Origin: Mycolicibacterium insubricum
GTDB lineage: Bacteria; Actinomycetota; Actinomycetes; Mycobacteriales; Mycobacteriaceae
DNA: 64,000 nucleotides
Reading direction: 5' to 3'
Assembly (NCBI RefSeq): GCF_010731615.1
Contig: NZ_AP022618.1
Coordinates: forward strand, 62,001-126,000
The first letter of the stretch is position 1. Every line of letters begins with the position of its first letter. A model generated the notes under the pieces. The model ran no database searches. It was not told where the DNA came from and saw only the letters and a list, made by a program, of their open reading frames with translations. Below are positions 9,628-20,442 of this stretch, in pieces. The position numbers and the translations under genes are program-made.

Positions 9628-10953
9628 TCAGCGGGTCGCGGCGTCGGCGCGGTCCAGGTCGTGCAGGTCGATCCCGGCGGTCTCCCGGGCGAAGGCCAGT
9701 GCGATCAGGGTGACGACGCACGCGCCGGCGAGATAGATCGCGATCGGCACCGAAGAACCGAAGTCCGCCAGCAGCTTGACGGCGATGATCGGGGCCAGCG
9801 ATCCGGCGACGATCGCGGTCACCTGGTAGCCCAGTGACACACCCGAATAGCGCATCCGGGTCGGGAACATCTCGGCCATCAGCGCCGGCTGCGGGGCGTA
9901 CATCAGCGCGTGGAACAGCAGACCGATGACGACGGCGGCGGTGATCACCGCGTAGTTGCCGCTGTCCATCATCGGGAAGGCGAAGAAGCCCCATGTCGCG
10001 GTCAGCACCGCCCCGGCGAAGTACACCGGCCTACGGCCGATCCGATCGGATGCCCGTCCCACCAACGGGATTGCGATGAAATGCGCGGCGTGGGCGACCA
10101 ACAGGTACCAGAGAATCGACCCGGTGGCGACCCCGGCGTGCAGCTTGAGATAGGTGATCGAGAAGGTGACCACCAGGTAGTACATGATGTTCTCCGCGAA
10201 CCGCATGCCCATGGCGGTGAACACCCCGCGCGGGTAGCGGCGGATCACCTCGACGATGCCCAGTGAGGAGCGGGCCAACTGCTCGGCCTCCCGTTGGGCG
10301 GCCAGGTAGATGGGCGCGTCGGTGACCTTGGTGCGGATGTAGTAGCCGATCAGCACCACCACCGCCGACAGCCAGAACGCCACCCGCCAGCCCCACGACA
10401 GAAACGCCGACTCCGACAGCACACCGGTCAGCACCAGCAGTACGACGGTGGCCAGCATGTTGCCGACGGGCACCCCGGCCTGGGGCCAACTCGCCCAGAA
10501 TCCGCGGGCCCGGTTCGGGCTGTGCTCGGCGACCAGCAGCACCGCGCCACCCCACTCGCCGCCGACCGCGAAGCCCTGCACGAATCGCAGCACCACCAGC
10601 AGCGCCGGAGCCCAATAGCCGATCTGGCCGAAGGTCGGCAGACAACCCATGCCGAACGTGGCGACGCCGACCAGCAGCAGCGAGAACTGCAGCAGGTTCT
10701 TGCGGCCGTACCGGTCGCCGAAGTGGCCGAAGACCACCCCGCCGAGCGGGCGGGCGAAGAACCCGACGGCGTAGGTGACGAACGCGGCGAGCACGGCGTC
10801 CAGGTCGCTGCCGGTCTGCGGAAAGAACACCTTGGCGAACACCAGCGTCGCGGCGGTGCCGTAGAGGAAGAACTCGTACCACTCCACGACGGTGCCGGCC
10901 ATGGAGGCGACGACGACGCGACGCAGCCCGGTTGGTTCGTTCGGCGCGGTCAT
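9628..10953 (-). CDS. MHS-family major facilitator (metabolite:proton symporter)
   Basis: This 441-residue major facilitator has twelve predicted helices. MHS-type signatures are visible: VVEWYEFFLYGTAA near the N-terminus, RPLGGVVFGHFGDRYGRK in the first intracellular loop, RFVQGFAVGGEWGG in the fourth helix, and the matching SDRIGRRPVYF loop in the second half. Relatives carry organic acids such as shikimate, alpha-ketoglutarate or proline/betaine into the cell with protons. The gene lies between aspB and hsaB; I do not recall it at this place in M. tuberculosis. Uptake of a steroid-derived acid is a reasonable guess. The 135 bp upstream carry the unusual 9-mer cluster at 11021. Confidence 0.85.
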   Translation of the reverse strand: MTAPNEPTGLRRVVVASMAGTVVEWYEFFLYGTAATLVFAKVFFPQTGSDLDAVLAAFVTYAVGFFARPLGGVVFGHFGDRYGRKNLLQFSLLLVGVATFGMGCLPTFGQIGYWAPALLVVLRFVQGFAVGGEWGGAVLLVAEHSPNRARGFWASWPQAGVPVGNMLATVVLLVLTGVLSESAFLSWGWRVAFWLSAVVVLIGYYIRTKVTDAPIYLAAQREAEQLARSSLGIVEVIRRYPRGVFTAMGMRFAENIMYYLVVTFSITYLKLHAGVATGSILWYLLVAHAAHFIAIPLVGRASDRIGRRPVYFAGAVLTATWGFFAFPMMDSGNYAVITAAVVIGLLFHALMYAPQPALMAEMFPTRMRYSGVSLGYQVTAIVAGSLAPIIAVKLLADFGSSVPIAIYLAGACVVTLIALAFARETAGIDLHDLDRADAATR

Positions 10954-11020
10954 CTCCGAGGCTCCTTCGGGGTGCGGGCGCCGCGACGGCGCCCGTGTCT
11001 GTTCCTACCGTGCGAACAGG

Positions 11021-11073
11021 TTATCCACAGGGACTATCCACAATGTGGATGAGTTACACGGTTGTTATTCACA
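11021..11073. promoter_or_regulatory. Cluster of four DnaA-box-like 9-mers with an internal palindrome
   Basis: Within 53 bp upstream of the MHS transporter lie TTATCCACA (11021), CTATCCACA (11034), TGTGGATGA on the other strand (11044) and TTATTCACA (11065). The second and third form the perfect palindrome ATCCACA-A-TGTGGAT (11036-11050). This is either an operator for the transporter gene or a DnaA-binding site; the sequence alone does not decide. Confidence 0.5.
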
Positions 11074-11088
11074 GACCGTCCGTGCGGG

Positions 11089-13452
<2,364 letters not shown>

Positions 13453-14643
13453 TTAGACCATCGTGTCCTGGGCCGGCAGGCCGAAGGCCTCGTTGCCGAA
13501 GATCAGGTACGCCCGCTCCGGGTCGTTGGCGGCGTGCACCCGTCCGGCGTGCGCGTCGCGCCAGAACCGTTGCACCGGAGCGTCGACCGACAGCGCGGTG
13601 GCGCCGGACGCCTCGAACAGCCGGTCGATGGACGCGATGGCCCGGCCGGTGGCGCGGACCTGGTCGCGGCGCGCGGTGGCCCGCAGCTCGAACGGAATCT
13701 CCTGGCCGGCCGCCAGCAGCGCGTACTCGTCGGCGACGTTGCCGATCAGTTGCCGCCAGGCCGCGTCGATGTCGGAGGCCGCCTCGGCGATGCGGATCTT
13801 GGCGAACGGGTCGTCCTTGGCCTTCTCACCGGCGTAGGCCGCGCGGATCCGCTTGCCCTGGTGCTCGACATGGGCGTCGTAGGCACCGTAGGCCATGCCG
13901 ACGATCGGCGTGGAGATGGTGGTGGGATGGATTGTGCCCCACGGCATCTTGTAGACCGGCGCGGTGTTGTTGACCAGTCCGCCGGCGGTGTGGTCGTTCA
14001 TCGACTTGTAGGACAGGAAGCGGTGCCGCGGCACGAACACGTCCTTGACGACGACGGTGTTGGACCCGGTGCCCTTGAGGCCGACCACGTGCCACACGTC
14101 ATCGATGCGGTACTCGGTGCGCGGGATGAGGAAGCTGCCGAAGTCGACGGGGCGGCCGTCCTTGATCACCGGCCCGCCCAGGAACGCCCAGCTGGCGTGA
14201 TCGCAGCCCGAGGACCAGTTCCACGAGCCGTTGACGATGTAGCCGTCGCCGGTCTCGGTCACCACACCGGCGCCCATCGGGGCGTACGACGACGAGATCC
14301 GGGTGCTCGCGTCGTCGCCCCACACCTCGTCCTGAGCGGCCTGGTCGAACTGCGCGAGGTGCCAGTTGTGGATGCCGAGGATGCCGGCCACCCAACCGGT
14401 GGAGCCGCAGGCGCTGGCCAGCCGGCGCACGGCTTCGTAGAAGACGGTGGGGTCGCACTCCATGCCGCCCCACTGCGACGGCTGGATCAGCTTGAAGAAT
14501 CCGACCTCGTCGAGAGCCTTGATGTTCTCGTCGGGCAGCCGGCGCAGATCCTCGGTGACCTGGGCGCGTTCGCGGAGCTGCGGCAGCAACTCATCGATGC
14601 CGGCCAGCACCGCCTGCACATCACGCTGTTCAATGGACGTCAC
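13453..14643 (-). CDS. hsaA: 3-HSA monooxygenase oxygenase component HsaA
   Basis: This flavin-dependent monooxygenase of 396 residues has the acyl-CoA dehydrogenase fold (group D). Segments such as ACGSTGWVAGILGIHNWH, GYIVNGSWNWSSGCDHA and a C-terminal EASGATALSVDAPVQRFWRD are characteristic. Using FMNH2 from HsaB, it hydroxylates 3-HSA to the catechol that HsaC cleaves. It is the first gene of the operon and is read from ATG 14643, with a KstR box about 58 bp upstream. Confidence 0.93.
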   Translation of the reverse strand: MTSIEQRDVQAVLAGIDELLPQLRERAQVTEDLRRLPDENIKALDEVGFFKLIQPSQWGGMECDPTVFYEAVRRLASACGSTGWVAGILGIHNWHLAQFDQAAQDEVWGDDASTRISSSYAPMGAGVVTETGDGYIVNGSWNWSSGCDHASWAFLGGPVIKDGRPVDFGSFLIPRTEYRIDDVWHVVGLKGTGSNTVVVKDVFVPRHRFLSYKSMNDHTAGGLVNNTAPVYKMPWGTIHPTTISTPIVGMAYGAYDAHVEHQGKRIRAAYAGEKAKDDPFAKIRIAEAASDIDAAWRQLIGNVADEYALLAAGQEIPFELRATARRDQVRATGRAIASIDRLFEASGATALSVDAPVQRFWRDAHAGRVHAANDPERAYLIFGNEAFGLPAQDTMV

Positions 14644-14700
14644 TGCTACCTCCCGTGGCTGCGTTCCGCGCCCGTTACACCGACGCCGACCAGAAAAGAC

Positions 14701-14714
14701 TAGAACACGTTACG
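14701..14714. promoter_or_regulatory. KstR box in front of hsaA
   Basis: TAGAACACGTTACG matches TnnAACnnGTTnnA except for the last defined base (G instead of A). It is the operator nearer to hsaA in the 163-bp hsaA-kshB divergent region. Confidence 0.75.
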
Positions 14715-14767
14715 ATTTGTGTCGAGTGGCGCTGCCTGCAAAGCCTGGACCTGCGAAGCGGCATTTC

Positions 14768-14781
14768 TATAACATGTTCTA
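14768..14781. promoter_or_regulatory. KstR box in front of kshB
   Basis: TATAACATGTTCTA matches TnnAACnnGTTnnA at every defined position. It ends 25 bp before the kshB GTG, where repressor binding would block initiation. Confidence 0.88.
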
Positions 14782-14806
14782 GTTCAGTAGACAGTTAGGG
14801 CCTGAC

Positions 14807-15874
14807 GTGACAGATGAGCCGCTCGGCACACATGTGCTGCAGTTGGAGATCGCCGACGTCGTCACCGAGACCGACGACGCGCGCACTCTGGTGTTCCGGG
14901 TTCCCGACGGTGCCGATGATCCCGGCATCCCGGCCGAGCGACTGGCGTACTCCCCCGGCCAGTTCCTCACCCTGCGCATTCCCAGCGACCGGACCGGGTC
15001 GGTGGCCCGCTGCTATTCGCTGTGCAGCTCGCCGCACACCGACGACGCGCTGGCGGTCACCGTCAAACGGACCGCCGGCGGGTACGCGTCGAACTGGCTG
15101 TGCGACCACGCCCATCCCGGGATGCGCATGCACGTGCTGGCACCGTCGGGCACCTTCGTACCCAAGACGCTGGACACCGACCTGTTGCTGCTGGCCGCCG
15201 GCAGCGGCATCACCCCGATGCTGGCGATCTGCAAATCCGCACTGGCCACTGGCGCCGGGCAGGTCACCCTGATCTACGCCAACCGCGACGAGCGGTCGGT
15301 GATCTTCGCCGAGACGCTGCGCGAACTGACCGCGAAGTACCCGGACCGGCTCACCGTGCTGCACTGGCTGGAGTCGGTGCAGGGCCTGCCCACCGCCGCC
15401 GCGCTGGGCCGCCTCGCCGCGCCGTTCACCGCCCGCCCGGCCTACATCTGCGGTCCCGGACCGTTCATGGCGGCGGTCACCGAGGCGCTGGCCGGCCTCG
15501 GGATGCCCGACGAGCGGGTGCACCTCGAGGTGTTCAAATCGCTGGACTCCGACCCGTTCGCCCAGGTCACCATCGAGCAGTCGGACGACGACGAGCCGCC
15601 GGCCGTCGTTACCGTCACCCTGGACGGCGCCACCCGAGAGCTCAGCTGGCCGCGCAATGCGACCCTGCTCGACGTGCTGCTGAGCCAGGGCATGGACCCG
15701 CCGTTTTCCTGCCGCGAGGGCCACTGCGGGGCGTGCGCGGTGCTGTGCACCGCCGGCGAGGTCCACATGGACGTCAACGACGTGCTGGAACCCTCCGATC
15801 TCGACGAGGGCCTGATCCTGGGCTGTCAGGCCAAGCCGGTATCGAATTCGGTCGAAGTCACCTACGACGAGTAG
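14807..15874 (+). CDS. kshB: 3-ketosteroid 9alpha-hydroxylase reductase KshB
   Basis: This 355-residue class IA reductase starts at GTG. From the N-terminus it has the FAD motif RCYS (68-71), the nucleotide-binding GSGITP (132-137), CGPGPF (215-220) and a plant-type [2Fe-2S] ferredoxin domain with Cys302, Cys307, Cys310 and Cys340. KshB passes electrons from NADH to the Rieske oxygenase KshA, whose 9alpha-hydroxylation opens steroid ring B. kshA is not in the window. Transcription diverges from hsaA behind a perfect KstR box. Confidence 0.93.
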   Translation: MTDEPLGTHVLQLEIADVVTETDDARTLVFRVPDGADDPGIPAERLAYSPGQFLTLRIPSDRTGSVARCYSLCSSPHTDDALAVTVKRTAGGYASNWLCDHAHPGMRMHVLAPSGTFVPKTLDTDLLLLAAGSGITPMLAICKSALATGAGQVTLIYANRDERSVIFAETLRELTAKYPDRLTVLHWLESVQGLPTAAALGRLAAPFTARPAYICGPGPFMAAVTEALAGLGMPDERVHLEVFKSLDSDPFAQVTIEQSDDDEPPAVVTVTLDGATRELSWPRNATLLDVLLSQGMDPPFSCREGHCGACAVLCTAGEVHMDVNDVLEPSDLDEGLILGCQAKPVSNSVEVTYDE

Positions 15875-15896
15875 CGAGCGCATAGCTTTGATCCCC

Positions 15897-16478
15897 ATGA
15901 ACCGGAGTTTGGCCGCGGTCGGCGCGGCGGGTTTGCTGGCCGCGGGGCTGGCCCAGGCTCCCAGCGCGCTCGCGGCCAGCAACACGGCCGTGCGCTCGGT
16001 GCCGGTCGACGACGCCACGTCGGTCGAGATCCACGTGACCGCCAACTGCGTTCAGGCCGACGGCCGCTGCTACTTCAACACCTCGGCGAACCTGCTCGGC
16101 CCCGACGGCGTCACCGGGTTCCCCGACGGCACCTGGGCCCGCCAGACCGTCACCCTGCGCAGCAACGACCGCAATGTCTGGCAGGCGTCCGAGTACAGCG
16201 CACCCGCCGGGATGCCCCGGGAGACCAAGGGATCCGATCACGACGGCGTGCTGTCCAAGCAGTACAAGGCGCTGACCAACGTGGAGATCTCGGCGACCTA
16301 CTTCGGCGGCGGGGCCCCCGAGCGGTTCGCCATCGAGGGCACCTCGGTGCCGACGGACTGGACCAGCGGCCAGCCGGCGTTCGGCCCGGTGTTCATCGCC
16401 TGCTCGGTCATCCAAGTCACCATGGGCCCCGTCACCGTCAGCACCCCGACGGCCTGCGCGCAGACGAAGTTCAGTTAG
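15897..16478 (+). CDS. Exported protein of unknown function beside kshB
   Basis: This 193-residue protein has an N-terminal signal peptide (MNRSLAAVGAAGLLAAGLA with an Ala-x-Ala-type cleavage region near residue 26). The mature part is beta-rich with four cysteines (in ANCVQADGRC, IACSVIQV and TACAQ) that could form two disulphides. The TTG at 15888 is a less likely start than ATG 15897. It follows kshB by 22 bp on the same strand, so it may share the KstR-controlled transcript, and its stop overlaps the fadE34 stop from the other side. An equivalent sits here in M. tuberculosis (Rv3572, from memory). Function unknown. Confidence 0.75.
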   Translation: MNRSLAAVGAAGLLAAGLAQAPSALAASNTAVRSVPVDDATSVEIHVTANCVQADGRCYFNTSANLLGPDGVTGFPDGTWARQTVTLRSNDRNVWQASEYSAPAGMPRETKGSDHDGVLSKQYKALTNVEISATYFGGGAPERFAIEGTSVPTDWTSGQPAFGPVFIACSVIQVTMGPVTVSTPTACAQTKFS

Positions 16479-18583
16479 CGCGGGAGACCAAGCAACCTCT
16501 CTCCGGCAACCGTCAGGAGGATCTGCTCGGTGCCGCCGGCGATGGTCAGGCAGCGGGTGTTCAGGAAGTACCGGGTCTCCGGGTTGTCGACCAGCCCGCC
16601 ACCGGCGGTGGTCTCCATCACCTGCTCGGCCAGCTGCTGGCGATACCGCACGCCGATCAGCTTGCGCACACTGGACTGCGCACCGGGGTCGCGGCCACCC
16701 ATGGCCAACTCGGCGATCCGCTGGTCCAGCAGCGACCCGGTCAGGCCCTCGACGATCAGCGCGCCGAGCCGTTCGGCGGCCGCCGAGTCCAATTCGGCAC
16801 CGGCGGAGAAGGCCAGTAGTTCCTCCATGCCCTTGTCCACCCCGCCCATGGCGACCCGCTCGTTGGCCAGGGTGGTGCGGGCCAGCGGCCAGCCGCCGTC
16901 GACCGGGCCGATCACCAGGTCGTCGGGGACGAAGACACCGTCGAGGAACACCTCGTTGAACAGTGCCTCGCCGGTCATCTCGCGCAACGGCCGGATGTCG
17001 ATGCCCGGACTGGCCATGTCGATGACGAAATACGTGATGCCCTTGTGCTTGGGCACATCCGGGTTGGTGCGGGCCAGGCACACACCCCAGTTCGACCGGT
17101 GCGCGTTGGACGTCCACACCTTCTGCCCGGTGAGCTTCCAGCCGCCGTCGACGCGCTCGGCCTTGGTGCGCAACGACGCCAAGTCGCTGCCCGCACCCGG
17201 CTCGGAGAACAGCTGACACCAGTACACGCTGCCGTCCAGGGTGCCGGGGATGAAGCGGGCGACCTGCTCGGGTGTGCCGTGTTCCAGGATGGTCGGCGCC
17301 GCCCACCAGCCGATCGAGATGTCCGGCCGCTCCACACCGGCGGCGGCCAGCTCCTGGTCGATCAGCAACTGCAGGGCCGGTGATGCTTCCCGGCCGTAGG
17401 GGGCGGGCCAGTGCGGTGCCTGCAGACCCGTCTCGGCCAACCGACGCTGGCGCGCCTCGGCGGGCAGCGCGGCGATGTCGGCGATCTCGGCGGCGATCCC
17501 GGCCCGCTGTTCCTCGACCGCACGCAGATCCACGCCGAGCCGGCGCCGGATACCCGACACCGCCAGATCAGCGTTGCGCCGCAACCACTTCGGCCGTCCA
17601 CCCAGTAGTTGCCCGATGCCGTAGGCGCGGCGGAAGTACAGGTGCGCGTCGTGCTCCCAGGTGAAGCCGATGCCGCCGAGCACCTGAATGGCGTCCTTGG
17701 CGTTGCCGATCGCGGAGCCGATCCCGGCCGCAGCGGCAGCCGCGGCCGCTACCGAAAGCTGCTGCGCGTCATCGGCATCGGCGGCGCGGGCGGCGTCGGC
17801 GGCGGTGACCTCGGCCTGCTCGGCGCGGATCAGCATCTGGGCACAGATGTGCTTGACCGCTTGAAAACTGCCGATCGGCCGGCCGAACTGCTCGCGCACC
17901 TTGGCGTAGTCGACGGCGGTGTCGCACGCCCAGCGCGCGACACCGGCCGCCTCCGCGGCGAACAGGGTGGCGGCCAGGTCCTCGACGCGCCGCGTCGGGA
18001 CGTCCAGGACACGGGCCGCCGCGGATTCCAACCGGATCCGGGCCAGCGGCCGGGAGAAGTCGTTGGCCGCCAACGGTTCCACCGCCACTCCGGGCGCGCA
18101 GGCGTCGATGAGCAGCCAGCCGGCCTCCGACGGCAACAGCAGCAGCCCGGATGCGTCGGCGCCGACGACGTGGTCGGCGGTGCCGGTGGCCCGCCCGTCG
18201 GCGACCTCGATGTCGGCGGACAGTGCGAGCCCCGCGGTGCGGCGCCCCTCGGCCAGTTCTGCCAGTAGGTCGTCGTCGTCGATGATCAGACCGGCCAGCG
18301 CGGTGGACAGCACCGGTCCGGGCAGCAGCGCCCGGGCGGCCTCGGAGATCATGGCGCACAGATCGGCGATGCTGCCGCCCGCACCGCCGCCGGTCTCCGG
18401 GATCGCCACGCCGAACAGGCCCAGCTCTGCGAGCCCAGCAAATACCGACCGCCAGGCGTCGGGGTCGCCCTGCTCGACGGCGCGGATCGCCTCGATGGCC
18501 CCACAGCCGGCCGACCAGTCACGCACGAGTTCGCGTGCGGCCAGGTGTTCGTCGATAATGGTTGCTGGCACCGCGGACACCAC
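16475..18583 (-). CDS. fadE34: Double-length acyl-CoA dehydrogenase FadE34
   Basis: At 702 residues this protein joins two acyl-CoA dehydrogenase modules. The N-terminal half (to about 350) is like FadE32/33, with QFGRPIGSFQAVKHICAQML and GGIGFTWEHDAHLYFRRA. The C-terminal half is like FadE30/31, with QLFSEPGAGSDLASL and a tail ending GERLLGLPR. Such a fusion supplies in one chain what FadE31 and FadE32 provide as two; in the family it acts on steroid side-chain CoA thioesters. An AGGAGG lies just ahead of two tandem GTG codons; 18583 is listed, and 18580 has the better spacing. It diverges from kstR across a KstR box. Confidence 0.9.
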   Translation of the reverse strand: MVSAVPATIIDEHLAARELVRDWSAGCGAIEAIRAVEQGDPDAWRSVFAGLAELGLFGVAIPETGGGAGGSIADLCAMISEAARALLPGPVLSTALAGLIIDDDDLLAELAEGRRTAGLALSADIEVADGRATGTADHVVGADASGLLLLPSEAGWLLIDACAPGVAVEPLAANDFSRPLARIRLESAAARVLDVPTRRVEDLAATLFAAEAAGVARWACDTAVDYAKVREQFGRPIGSFQAVKHICAQMLIRAEQAEVTAADAARAADADDAQQLSVAAAAAAAAGIGSAIGNAKDAIQVLGGIGFTWEHDAHLYFRRAYGIGQLLGGRPKWLRRNADLAVSGIRRRLGVDLRAVEEQRAGIAAEIADIAALPAEARQRRLAETGLQAPHWPAPYGREASPALQLLIDQELAAAGVERPDISIGWWAAPTILEHGTPEQVARFIPGTLDGSVYWCQLFSEPGAGSDLASLRTKAERVDGGWKLTGQKVWTSNAHRSNWGVCLARTNPDVPKHKGITYFVIDMASPGIDIRPLREMTGEALFNEVFLDGVFVPDDLVIGPVDGGWPLARTTLANERVAMGGVDKGMEELLAFSAGAELDSAAAERLGALIVEGLTGSLLDQRIAELAMGGRDPGAQSSVRKLIGVRYRQQLAEQVMETTAGGGLVDNPETRYFLNTRCLTIAGGTEQILLTVAGERLLGLPR

Positions 18584-18623
18584 GGCCTCCTCGTTGGGCG
18601 GGACAAAGCACTCCGTAGCCTAC

Positions 18624-18637
18624 TAGAACGTGTTCTA
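18624..18637. promoter_or_regulatory. KstR box between fadE34 and kstR
   Basis: TAGAACGTGTTCTA matches TnnAACnnGTTnnA at all defined bases and both arms are nearly complementary. It lies 40 bp from either start, which implies autoregulation of kstR and repression of fadE34 from one site. Confidence 0.92.
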
Positions 18638-18676
18638 ATATCCGTACGGAGCAGGCAGAAGGGAGGCACGCCAGAC

Positions 18677-19348
18677 ATGTCCACACCCACCCAGGACCCC
18701 ACCGCGGCACCGGTCGCCACGCGTCCAGACGTGGCCCCCGTGCCGGTGCTCTCCGACTCCGAACTCGGCTCCGACGCGCAGCGCGAACGGCGCAAGCGCA
18801 TCCTGGACGCCACCCTGGCCATCGCCTCCAAGGGCGGGTACGAGGCCGTGCAGATGCGCGCGGTGGCCGACCGGGCGGACGTGGCCGTCGGCACGCTGTA
18901 CCGCTACTTCCCGTCGAAGGTGCACCTGCTGGTCTCGGCGCTGGGCCGCGAGTTCGCCCGCATCGACGCCAAGACGGACCGGGCCACGATGACCGGCGGC
19001 ACCGCGTTCGCCCGGTTGAACTCGATGATCGGCCGGCTCAACCGGGCCATGCAGCGCAACCCGCTGCTGACCGAGGCGATGACCCGCGCGTACGTGTTCG
19101 CCGACGCGTCCGCCGCCGGTGAGGTTGATCACGTAGAGAAGATCATCGACTCGATGTTTGCCCGTTCGATGGCCGACGGCGAACCCACCGAGGACCACTA
19201 TCACATCGCCCGGGTGATTTCCGATGTGTGGCTGTCGAATCTGCTGGCCTGGCTGACCCGACGGGCTTCGGCCACCGATGTGAGCAAACGACTCGACCTG
19301 GCCGTGCGGCTGCTCATCGGCGACGAGGAAAACCCGCGGATCCAGTGA
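18677..19348 (+). CDS. kstR: TetR-family repressor KstR of sterol catabolism
   Basis: This 223-residue TetR-type regulator has an N-terminal extension of about 35 residues before the helix-turn-helix (RKRILDATLAIASKGGYEAVQ, then VADRADVAVGTLYRYFPSKV). The rest is the helical ligand domain, ending in VWLSNLLAWL and a dimerisation helix. KstR represses the cholesterol side-chain and ring A/B genes until a CoA thioester of a sterol metabolite releases it. ATG 18677 is preceded by AGGGAGG. Its operator is at 18624. The stop overlaps the otsB start (GTGA). Confidence 0.93.
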   Translation: MSTPTQDPTAAPVATRPDVAPVPVLSDSELGSDAQRERRKRILDATLAIASKGGYEAVQMRAVADRADVAVGTLYRYFPSKVHLLVSALGREFARIDAKTDRATMTGGTAFARLNSMIGRLNRAMQRNPLLTEAMTRAYVFADASAAGEVDHVEKIIDSMFARSMADGEPTEDHYHIARVISDVWLSNLLAWLTRRASATDVSKRLDLAVRLLIGDEENPRIQ

Positions 19349-20103
19349 GCCGGATCCCGTCCGCACTCACCGCGGCGCTGCGGGGGGCGGCGGTCGCACC
19401 GCGCATCCTGGTGGCCTCGGACTTCGACGGCACCCTGTCGCACCTCGTCGACCATCCGCCCGACGCCCGGCCCGTCGACGGCGCGGTCACCGCGCTGGGC
19501 GCACTGGCCGACGTACCCGGCGTGACGGTCGCCCTGATCTCCGGACGCGCGCTGGAAAGCCTGCGCGCGGTCGCCGGCGTCGGGCCACCGGTGCGACTGA
19601 TCGGCAGTCACGGCGCCGAGGACGAGGACGGCTTCGGTTCGGCGGTCGACACCGCGCTGCGGGACCGGATCATCGCCGCCCTCAACGAGATTGCCACCGG
19701 CCAGTCGGGGGTGACCGTGGAGCCCAAGCCGGCCGGTGCGGCGCTGCACGTCCGCAACGCCGCGCCGGAGGTGGGCGCCGCGGCTCTCGAACGGGCCCGC
19801 ACCGCCGGCGACGGCTGGAATGCGCGGGTCACCGAAGGCAAGGCGGTGCTGGAGTTTTCGGTGGTGCACACCGACAAGGGCAGTGCCATCGACAAGTTGC
19901 GCAGCTCCACCGGCGCCGATGCCGTGGTGTTCCTCGGCGACGACGTCACCGACGAGACCGTCTTCGCGGTCCTGGGTCCGGCCGACATCGGCGTCAAGAT
20001 CGGCGACGGGCCCAGTCGCGCGGAGTTCCGGATCGAGTCACCCGAGGATGCCGTCGTGATGCTGGAATTCCTGCGTGCGGCCCGGGTTGACCAGCTCCTG
20101 TAA
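19345..20103 (+). CDS. otsB: Trehalose-6-phosphate phosphatase (OtsB-like)
   Basis: This HAD-superfamily trehalose phosphatase of 252 residues has nucleophile Asp26 and acid/base Asp28 in VASDFDGTLS, SGR in motif II (LISGRALESL), a Lys-containing EGKAVLEF and the closing GDDVTDE. It would remove phosphate from trehalose 6-phosphate to give free trehalose. GTG 19345 overlaps the kstR stop; the open frame before it lies inside kstR. It is shorter than M. tuberculosis OtsB2, lacking that protein's extra N-terminal region. Coupling to kstR is probably a matter of transcription rather than function. Confidence 0.82.
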   Translation: MSRIPSALTAALRGAAVAPRILVASDFDGTLSHLVDHPPDARPVDGAVTALGALADVPGVTVALISGRALESLRAVAGVGPPVRLIGSHGAEDEDGFGSAVDTALRDRIIAALNEIATGQSGVTVEPKPAGAALHVRNAAPEVGAAALERARTAGDGWNARVTEGKAVLEFSVVHTDKGSAIDKLRSSTGADAVVFLGDDVTDETVFAVLGPADIGVKIGDGPSRAEFRIESPEDAVVMLEFLRAARVDQLL

Positions 20104-20182
20104 CCAAAGTCGGTTGTTGCCGCACGAGTAGTCCTTTCCCCGGTGGCCTCATGGACGCACGGACGTGCGTTCGGCGATGTCT

Positions 20183-20366
20183 AGCCGTCGGCCATCGGGA
20201 GTGCACTGGGCGATGGTTTCCGCATCGGGAGTGCACTGGGCGCGGCGTTTTGGCCCGAATCAGAGGTTTCCAGCGAGCTCAATGCACTCCCGATCCGGAA
20301 TCTACGGCTGAACGCACTGTCGACGCCCGAAACCACGCTCACCGCACTCCCGAACACGCAGACCTG
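20183..20366. repeat. Patch of five 30-bp-spaced repeat units in two orientations
   Basis: The core YGCACTCCCGA occurs as TCGGGAGTGCACTGGGCG at 20195 and 20225 (30 bp apart) and, inverted, as GCTCAATGCACTCCCGA at 20277, GCTGAACGCACTGTCGA at 20307 and GCTCACCGCACTCCCGA at 20337 (each 30 bp apart). The two blocks face each other. The surrounding 20104-20442 interval holds no credible gene; this repeat is its only visible structure. Confidence 0.8.
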
Positions 20367-20442
20367 CGCACGGGTCAGCCCGTGGTTTGCCATCTGCGGA
20401 CGGTGGGATCCGTTCGCGTGGTCCCGTCCCAGTCGTCCTCGG

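Noticed and set aside
11021..11073. Chromosomal replication origin
   Set aside because: DnaA-box-like 9-mers are present, but dnaA, dnaN and other origin-flanking genes are absent, and the patch is only 53 bp without an AT-rich unwinding region.
20183..20366. CRISPR array
   Set aside because: The period is about 30 bp in total, units are degenerate, blocks are in opposite orientation, and there are no unique spacers or cas genes.
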